DNA of 9,082 nt from Sulfurimonas sp. Its GTDB lineage: Bacteria; Campylobacterota; Campylobacteria; Campylobacterales; Sulfurimonadaceae. The notes under the pieces were generated by a model, which ran no database searches, was not told where the DNA came from, and worked only from the letters and a program-made list of their open reading frames with translations. The stretch spans positions 1 to 9,082 of the forward strand of contig QNZR01000152.1 of assembly GCA_003978475.1 (NCBI GenBank), given 5' to 3'. How positions within the stretch are numbered: the stretch's first letter is position 1; each line of letters starts with the position of its first letter. This document shows positions 5,360 through 9,082 of this stretch, piece after piece. The translations under genes were made by a program, and so were the position numbers.

Positions 5360-6100
5360 TTAAAACTCGCGAGGCACTACTTTATTGTCAAATTGTTCAA
5401 AGTGATTTTTACGAATCACTTTTTTTAAAATCTCATTATATTCCCTGCCGATTCCTGAATAATTCTGCATGGTATCTGCCGCTTCCAAACCGCTAAAGAG
5501 CGTTCCTTCTTGAGCGTGTTGCTCCCGCAGGTTTCGAAATGCTTTATAGGCGCTGTTGCGATTCAGATTTAGCATATAGGCGGCAATGGAGTCGTTGATA
5601 CTCGGAAATTTTTGAATTTTATGTCGCTTGTTTTCCGCCCGTTTCAGTGGTACCATTCCCTCTTTGCCATATGTCCACTGCCCAAAAACATTATTGGCTT
5701 TGTGCACAAAACGGCTCTGACCCCATGCCGACTCCAAAGCCCCCTGCGCCAAAACCAGGGAGACGGGAATCTGATTAATGCGCTTTAAAAAATGCTGTTC
5801 ATCATATAAATCATCAATTCTGTATTTCCGTGCTAACGTATTAAGCTTTTGAAGGTCACGTCGTGAGCGCGAGCTGTTTAAAAACAGCTGTTTCTTAAAA
5901 AACTGCTGTATGAAGTGGCGCTCTTTGAGAATATGATAATTCTCCTGATGAATTTTGGGGAGCATCACGGCAATAAAAGCACGCTTTCGTTTTTTGATGT
6001 CCGTAATTTTCTGATAATGGGCATCAAAACCTGCCGCATAGAGCAGCAGCGGCAAAGAGAGCATCAGCAGTGGCAGAATCGCTCTATTGGGACCGATCAT
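5360..6100 (-). CDS. secreted glucosaminidase, Bax/FlgJ-like (GH73-type)
   Basis: 246 residues from the ATG at 6100. A hydrophobic stretch at 7-23 ending YAAGF looks like a signal peptide or anchor, so the enzyme should act in the periplasm. Residues about 105-230 match the Bax-like mannosyl-glycoprotein endo-beta-N-acetylglucosaminidase domain: IPVSLVLAQGALESAWGQSRF (111-131), with E123 the expected catalytic acid, NNVFGQWTY (136-144), FPSINDSIAAYMLNLN (165-180), then SAYKAFRNLR and YSGIGREYNEIL. Enzymes of this type cut the glycan strands of peptidoglycan; FlgJ-type ones open the wall for the flagellar rod, but no flagellar gene is near, and overall it resembles E. coli Bax more. A TTG at 6115 would add five residues. 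The ATG was preferred because the signal peptide then starts normally. It overlaps the end of dapF by 17 bases, so wall precursor synthesis and wall cutting share a message. Confidence 0.88.
   Translation of the reverse strand: MIGPNRAILPLLMLSLPLLLYAAGFDAHYQKITDIKKRKRAFIAVMLPKIHQENYHILKERHFIQQFFKKQLFLNSSRSRRDLQKLNTLARKYRIDDLYDEQHFLKRINQIPVSLVLAQGALESAWGQSRFVHKANNVFGQWTYGKEGMVPLKRAENKRHKIQKFPSINDSIAAYMLNLNRNSAYKAFRNLREQHAQEGTLFSGLEAADTMQNYSGIGREYNEILKKVIRKNHFEQFDNKVVPREF
5399..5427 (+). terminator. candidate intrinsic terminator of rpsT-prfA, inside the convergent gene
   Basis: AAAGTGATT (5399-5407) and AATCACTTT (5414-5422) form a perfect 9-bp stem around a 6-base loop, running into a T-run (5420-5426). 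The stem has only two G-C pairs, so strength is uncertain. It lies 44 bases after the prfA stop and within the last codons of the leftward glucosaminidase gene. Confidence 0.5.
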
Positions 6101-6839
6101 TCCAACTGACTTCAAAACACGCTTTTACCGTTCCTTTGAAGGTAATCACGTCCTCGCGCATTCCCAGGTAGAGCGTTTCACCGCTTTTGGGAATCACCTG
6201 ACATGCTCCCGAAATACGCTGCTCCATCAGTGCCCGATAATAAACTGCCGCCATACCCGTGCCACATGCCAGCGTCTCGTCTTCAACACCACGCTCATAG
6301 GTACGTACCCGTAAATCACCGTTGGGCAATACAACGGCAATATTGACATTGGCATTGTAACGCTTGCGAAGTTCCCGTGCCTCTTGCAGGTTAAAATGCT
6401 CAATGGGTACGTCAAAGGTGACCAGATGCGGCACCCCCGTATCGAGCAACCACCATGTTATTCCGTTGACATGGATATTTTTCTCGTGGATATGCGGCGG
6501 TGTCAAATCACTGCTCACCATCGTTCCCTGCACCTCAGCACGAATCACTCCGGCTTCAGTCATTAGCGTCATCGTAGCATCGGCTAGCGCATTGCTGTAA
6601 GCATAATGCGCTGCGGCGCGGGAGCCGTTACCGCACATCTGTGCCCGAGAGCCATCACTATTATAAAATTCCCATTCACAATCACAGGTATCATGTGGCA
6701 GCAATACAATCAGTCCATCCGCACCAATCCCGTTTTGGCGATCACATATTCTTTGTGCCAATGCCGAGCGTTCCTGCTTCAAAAATGTGTGGTAAATGAC
6801 AAAATCATTACCGCTGGCACTGTATTTGGTTACCATCAT
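6084..6839 (-). CDS. dapF: diaminopimelate epimerase
   Basis: 251 residues, close to other Campylobacterota DapF proteins and slightly shorter than in E. coli. It converts LL- to meso-diaminopimelate in the cytoplasm, the last step before lysine and the peptidoglycan cross-linking residue. It uses two cysteines as acid and base without a cofactor. Both are present: C69 in MCGNGSRAA (68-76) and C192 in ACGTGMAA (191-198). KYSASGNDFV (5-14) and NGIGADGLI (36-44) are further family marks, as is WWLLDTGVPHLV. The start is a double ATG (MM), with AGGAG about 9 bases upstream overlapping the coaE stop, so the second ATG may also be used. The glucosaminidase gene begins inside its 3' end. Confidence 0.96.
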   Translation of the reverse strand: MMVTKYSASGNDFVIYHTFLKQERSALAQRICDRQNGIGADGLIVLLPHDTCDCEWEFYNSDGSRAQMCGNGSRAAAHYAYSNALADATMTLMTEAGVIRAEVQGTMVSSDLTPPHIHEKNIHVNGITWWLLDTGVPHLVTFDVPIEHFNLQEARELRKRYNANVNIAVVLPNGDLRVRTYERGVEDETLACGTGMAAVYYRALMEQRISGACQVIPKSGETLYLGMREDVITFKGTVKACFEVSWNDRSQ

Positions 6840-6848
6840 CTGCCTAGT

Positions 6849-6853
6849 CTCCT
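6849..6853 (-). promoter_or_regulatory. dapF ribosome binding site overlapping the coaE stop
   Basis: AGGAG on the minus strand lies 9 bases before the first dapF ATG and shares bases with the coaE TAG (6852-6854). Ribosomes ending coaE would stop on the dapF site, consistent with coupling. Confidence 0.6.
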
Positions 6854-7448
6854 AATTGCTGTATTTTGCCTTGATTGTCGCTACGAAATCTTCACACTCC
6901 TGCTGTAGGTGTTTAAGATCGCCGCTGTTATCGATCACATACGTTGCACGGCGGCGTTTCTTCTCAATATCCATCTGCAGTGCCATACGTTGCAGTGACT
7001 CGGACCTGCTGAAGCCGTTACGCTTCATAAAACGCTCCAGCTGAATCTCCCTGGGAGTATACACCACAACTGCCTCCTCAATATCATACCCTTTTTTTTC
7101 AAAAAAAAGAGGAATATCAATCAGATAGGGAAATTCGAACCGATCCTGCTGGAGACTCTGCTTCTCTATTTCTTCACGGATTTTAGGGTGCAAAAACTGC
7201 TCAAGTACCGATTTTTGTTCATTATCATTAAAAACCAGCGTTCCCAAAGCCTTTCGATCGACCTCTCCTTTGCAAACATACTCCGCACCAAACGTTTGTG
7301 CTACCCAGTCATGATGGGCATCAAGCAGTGTATGTGCAATCGTATCGGCATCAATGACCCGAATGCCGTTAAGCAGCATTAAAGATGCTACCGTGCTTTT
7401 TCCTGTGGCAATACCTCCGGTCAGGGCAATGGCATACTCAAATGCCAT
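6852..7448 (-). CDS. coaE: dephospho-CoA kinase
   Basis: 198 residues, usual length. It phosphorylates the 3'-hydroxyl of dephospho-CoA with ATP, the last step of coenzyme A synthesis. The Walker A loop GGIATGKST is at 11-19, directly after a short beta strand. VIDADTIAH (31-39) is the family's substrate-binding acidic motif, LHPKIRE (86-92) the conserved HP region, IDIPLFFE (110-117) the PLLFE-type motif, and YVIDNSGD (170-177) the C-terminal nucleotide-site motif. Its ATG shares one base with the TGA of the upstream SpeE-like gene (TGATG), and dapF follows after 12 bases. The Met-Ala start is the first ATG in the frame and needs no alternative. Confidence 0.96.
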   Translation of the reverse strand: MAFEYAIALTGGIATGKSTVASLMLLNGIRVIDADTIAHTLLDAHHDWVAQTFGAEYVCKGEVDRKALGTLVFNDNEQKSVLEQFLHPKIREEIEKQSLQQDRFEFPYLIDIPLFFEKKGYDIEEAVVVYTPREIQLERFMKRNGFSRSESLQRMALQMDIEKKRRRATYVIDNSGDLKHLQQECEDFVATIKAKYSN

Positions 7449-7996
7449 CAGTTACGAATGACTCCAAGATAATTTTGACGTACATAATTGGGCATGGCAA
7501 AGGCGGCAATGTGCATGTCACCATTGTAGTACTGCTGCCCTTCAAGCAAATCACTGCGCTGCAAAATAATATCGGCGGTCGGATGATACTCTTTCGACGC
7601 CAGCAGCACCGTACCTTGTGCCGCATGGTAGGGCATAATAATCTTAAAATAGTTCCCTAACACCTGCATCACATTTTTATTGGCTTCAACATTGTCCAGA
7701 TCCGGGTGACACAGGCTTATTAGACCATCCTCTTTAAGAACACGGTTAAGGTGTGCCAAAACAGCCGTATCGCCCTGTTCTTCAAAAATGACAATATCGT
7801 ATGTCGCGTCTGTTTCCAAGCGTAACGCTTCGAGTGCTTTAAGTGACTGGAGCGCCTTAACATCAATGCCCTGGTATCGTTCCAGTTCGCACATCAGGTT
7901 TTCGTACGCATCGCTAAGAACCAATATTTTTTTAGGGTTTTTATGCGTACACATCGGTACGTGAACCATCATCTCATCATGACTAAAATTACTCAT
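7448..7996 (-). CDS. speE: SpeE-like protein (spermidine synthase fold) lacking the N-terminal domain
   Basis: 182 residues. It resembles the divergent H. pylori spermidine synthase (262 residues) from about one quarter of the way in: MMVHVPMCTHKNPKKILVLSD (9-29, strand one of a Rossmann fold), YDIVIFEE (66-73), LNRVLKEDGLISL (83-95) and the closing YYNGDMHIAAFAMP (156-169), where the Helicobacter protein has a very similar YYN-D-H-AA-A-P block. Spermidine synthase transfers an aminopropyl group from decarboxylated SAM to putrescine. Two things are missing: the N-terminal beta domain, and the usual GGGDG nucleotide loop (here LVLSDA). The upstream DNA holds a promoter, not the missing domain, so this is probably the natural start. 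AAGG lies 9 bases before the ATG. Activity is therefore uncertain. It is first in the operon with coaE, dapF and the glucosaminidase. Confidence 0.7.
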   Translation of the reverse strand: MSNFSHDEMMVHVPMCTHKNPKKILVLSDAYENLMCELERYQGIDVKALQSLKALEALRLETDATYDIVIFEEQGDTAVLAHLNRVLKEDGLISLCHPDLDNVEANKNVMQVLGNYFKIIMPYHAAQGTVLLASKEYHPTADIILQRSDLLEGQQYYNGDMHIAAFAMPNYVRQNYLGVIRN

Positions 7997-8026
7997 TTTT
8001 AGTGCCTTAGTGTCTAATTTGAAGCG

Positions 8027-8035
8027 ATTTTATCA
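8027..8035 (-). promoter_or_regulatory. extended -10 promoter of the speE-like/coaE/dapF operon
   Basis: The minus strand reads TGA-TAAAAT, a 5/6 -10 hexamer with the TGN extension. Transcription would start near 8020, about 24 bases before the ATG. An alternative hexamer, TATGAT, overlaps it. This placement supports a real gene start at 7996. Confidence 0.55.
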
Positions 8036-8053
8036 TATTTGCATTAAAAAGTA

Positions 8054-8069
8054 TTGAAACAGTTGAAAC
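8054..8069. repeat. TTGAAAC direct repeat in the divergent spacer
   Basis: TTGAAAC occurs at 8054-8060 and again at 8063-8069, a 9-base period. It lies about 20 bases upstream of the leftward -10 and could be a tandem regulator half-site. There are only two copies, with no spacer of CRISPR length. Confidence 0.3.
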
Positions 8070-8086
8070 GAACATTAACTTAAGAT

Positions 8087-8105
8087 GCTATTGATAATCA
8101 TACAT
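8087..8105. promoter_or_regulatory. weak Fur-box-like sequence
   Basis: By eye this 19-mer matches the classic Fur consensus at 13 of 19 positions, with an unbroken GATAATCAT in the centre (8093-8101) but a poor right end. It sits about 23 bases upstream of the -10 for the YgaP-like gene. AT-rich DNA gives such matches by chance, so this is only a candidate. Confidence 0.2.
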
Positions 8106-8124
8106 ACTTATTTTTAAAATAACT

Positions 8125-8133
8125 TGCTATAAT
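8125..8133 (+). promoter_or_regulatory. extended -10 promoter of the YgaP-like gene
   Basis: TGC-TATAAT, a perfect hexamer with TGN extension at 8128-8133. Transcription would start near 8140, giving a short leader with AAGGAG at 8157-8162. Confidence 0.65.
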
Positions 8134-8167
8134 AACATTTTAAATTTACATGTAAAAAGGAGTTGCT

Positions 8168-8356
8168 GTGAACTATAATAAAATTCGATCTTTTTGTAGA
8201 GTATTTCGCATTATCCTGGGTCTTAGTCTTGTTGGATATGCCCTGTATTCCGGTAATCCGTGGTTCTTTTTGGGGCTCATTCCACTCGCTGCCGGAGTTG
8301 CCAATTTCTGCCCGTTGTGCATCATTAGCAAAAAGTGCGACCTGCCCCCAGCTTAA
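8168..8356 (+). CDS. small YgaP-like (DUF2892) inner-membrane protein
   Basis: 62 residues with a GTG start, supported by AAGGAG five bases upstream; no internal Met is available. The basic N-terminus (NYNKIRSFCRVFR) is followed by two short hydrophobic helices (about 13-28 and 32-46) separated by SGNPW, then NFCPLCIISKKC. This matches the YgaP-like transmembrane domain (DUF2892), whose members have an R-x-x-x-G helix, a central W-x-x-x-G-L-I-P-L segment and a C-P-L-[YC] end. In E. coli YgaP this domain anchors a rhodanese; here it stands alone. Cysteines at 48, 51 and 57 (CPLC-x5-C) could be redox active or bind a metal, but no function is established. It has its own promoter, lies divergent from the SpeE-like operon and 56 bases before purM, which also has its own promoter. 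Confidence 0.8.
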   Translation: MNYNKIRSFCRVFRIILGLSLVGYALYSGNPWFFLGLIPLAAGVANFCPLCIISKKCDLPPA

Positions 8357-8376
8357 CGCTCTCCTAAACTCGGCTC

Positions 8377-8385
8377 TGCTATAAT
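8377..8385 (+). promoter_or_regulatory. extended -10 promoter of purM
   Basis: TGC-TATAAT again, a perfect hexamer with TGN extension (8380-8385). Start near 8392 leaves a leader of about 20 bases with AGGGAGA at 8402-8408 ahead of the ATG at 8413. Confidence 0.65.
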
Positions 8386-8412
8386 CCGCACATTATTGCA
8401 TAGGGAGATTGT

Positions 8413-9082
8413 ATGAGTCCAATCAGCTACAAAGATGCCGGTGTCGACATTGACACCGGCAACCATTTTGTTGACAACATCAAACCGTTAGTCAAATCGA
8501 CATCTATTCCCGGAGTGCTCGGCGGCATCGGCTCATTTGCAGGTGCTTTTGAACTCCCTCAGGGCTATCGTGAGCCGGTCATGCTTGCCGCGACAGACGG
8601 TGTGGGCACGAAACTGAAACTGGCGATTGACTCAGGCATTCATGACACCGTAGGTATTGATCTGGTGGCCATGTGTGTCAATGATCTCATCTGTAACTTT
8701 GGAACACCTTCATTTTTTTTAGACTACTATGCTACGGCAAAACTTGATGTCGATGTCGCCACCGCCGTAGTCAGCGGTATTGCCCGCGGGTGTCGCGAAA
8801 GTGAATGCGCCCTCATCGGCGGAGAAACGGCAGAGATGCCCGGCATGTATGCCCATAACGATTATGACCTGGCAGGTTTTGCCGTTGGCATTGCCGAAAA
8901 ATCGGAACTTGACCGCACTTCCCGTGTCAAGGTCGGTGACATCCTCATTGCACTGCCAAGCTCGGGCATTCACTCCAACGGCTTCTCGCTGGCACGTAAA
9001 GTGCTGTTTGACAAACTGCATATGACCTTTGACGATACCTTTGAAGACACAACACTGATTGAGACACTGCTCACTCCCACGC
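8413..9082 (+). CDS. purM: phosphoribosylformylglycinamidine cyclo-ligase (AIR synthetase), 3' end outside the window
   Basis: The first 223 codons are present and the frame is open to the right edge; the family is about 330-350 residues, so roughly a third is missing. PurM closes formylglycinamidine ribonucleotide to aminoimidazole ribonucleotide with ATP, the fifth step of de novo purine synthesis in the cytoplasm. Marks in order: SYKDAGVDIDTGN (5-17), TDGVGTKLKLA (61-71), the metal/ATP loop GIDLVAMCVNDL (81-92), FFLDYYATAKLD (101-112), ALIGGETAEMPGMY (133-146), DLAGFAVG (152-159) and LPSSGIHSNGFSL (181-193). FGTPS (96-100) replaces the more common GAEP-type sequence, which looks like lineage variation. 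The ATG has AGGGAGA a few bases upstream. A perfect GC-rich hairpin lies in codons 8-17. Confidence 0.96.
   Translation, partial: MSPISYKDAGVDIDTGNHFVDNIKPLVKSTSIPGVLGGIGSFAGAFELPQGYREPVMLAATDGVGTKLKLAIDSGIHDTVGIDLVAMCVNDLICNFGTPSFFLDYYATAKLDVDVATAVVSGIARGCRESECALIGGETAEMPGMYAHNDYDLAGFAVGIAEKSELDRTSRVKVGDILIALPSSGIHSNGFSLARKVLFDKLHMTFDDTFEDTTLIETLLTPT
8436..8461 (+). repeat. 10-bp perfect inverted repeat in the first codons of purM
   Basis: TGCCGGTGTC (8436-8445) and GACACCGGCA (8452-8461) pair perfectly around GACATT. The RNA would form a strong stem-loop starting 24 bases after the A of the start codon. It encodes the conserved AGVDIDTG segment, whose near-palindromic residues may partly explain it. 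Confidence 0.7.

Noticed and set aside
6101..6115. TTG start for the glucosaminidase adding five residues
   Set aside because: No better ribosome site, and the ATG at 6100 gives a normal signal peptide; not fully excluded.
8054..8069. TTGAAAC repeats as a CRISPR fragment
   Set aside because: Two 7-base copies with a 9-base period; CRISPR repeats are longer, with spacers of about 30 bases.
8719..9021. 100-codon leftward ORF opposite purM
   Set aside because: It mirrors conserved PurM motifs and has no promoter or ribosome site.

Overview
The window looks like the chromosome of a free-living Campylobacterota (epsilonproteobacterium), most likely near Sulfurimonas, Sulfuricurvum or Sulfurovum. 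The evidence is gene order and protein type. The order lspA-glmM, then rpsT-prfA, is the one I remember from Helicobacter pylori. coaE next to a SpeE-like gene also recalls H. pylori, and purM, coaE and dapF are neighbours in Campylobacter jejuni as I remember it. The SpeE-like protein matches the divergent Helicobacter form, not the usual bacterial one. These assignments are from memory and no database was searched.

Layout, left to right. Positions 1-325 are AT-rich and hold no intact gene, only the possible 3' end of an ORF entering from the left and a start-less coding remnant. A three-gene leftward operon follows (1877 to 326): a small soluble YbjQ/UPF0145 protein, a membrane-anchored YbjQ protein and a membrane-anchored M48 zinc protease. 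The genes overlap by 1 and 4 bases. Next is a rightward tRNA-Val(GAC) with an unusual C at position 33, whose 3' end overlaps the last codons of the convergent lspA. lspA and glmM form a leftward pair. Divergent from them is the rightward pair rpsT-prfA. A second leftward operon (7996 to 5360) reads speE-like, coaE, dapF, then a secreted glucosaminidase, with every junction overlapping or nearly so. At the right are a small rightward YgaP-like membrane protein and purM, which runs off the window.

Most of the genes are housekeeping. The envelope theme is strong: GlmM makes the glucosamine-1-phosphate used for UDP-GlcNAc, DapF makes meso-diaminopimelate for peptidoglycan, the glucosaminidase cuts peptidoglycan glycan strands, and LspA matures lipoproteins. 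RpsT and PrfA serve translation, CoaE finishes coenzyme A and PurM acts in purine synthesis.

The least understood and most system-like part is the YbjQ / YbjQ-TM / M48 operon. Other points worth checking are the C33 tRNA, the SpeE-like protein without its N-terminal domain, and several hairpins or palindromes at gene starts and ends. Strong promoter candidates repeatedly show an extended -10 of the form TGN-TATAAT or TGN-TAAAAT, without a clear -35.
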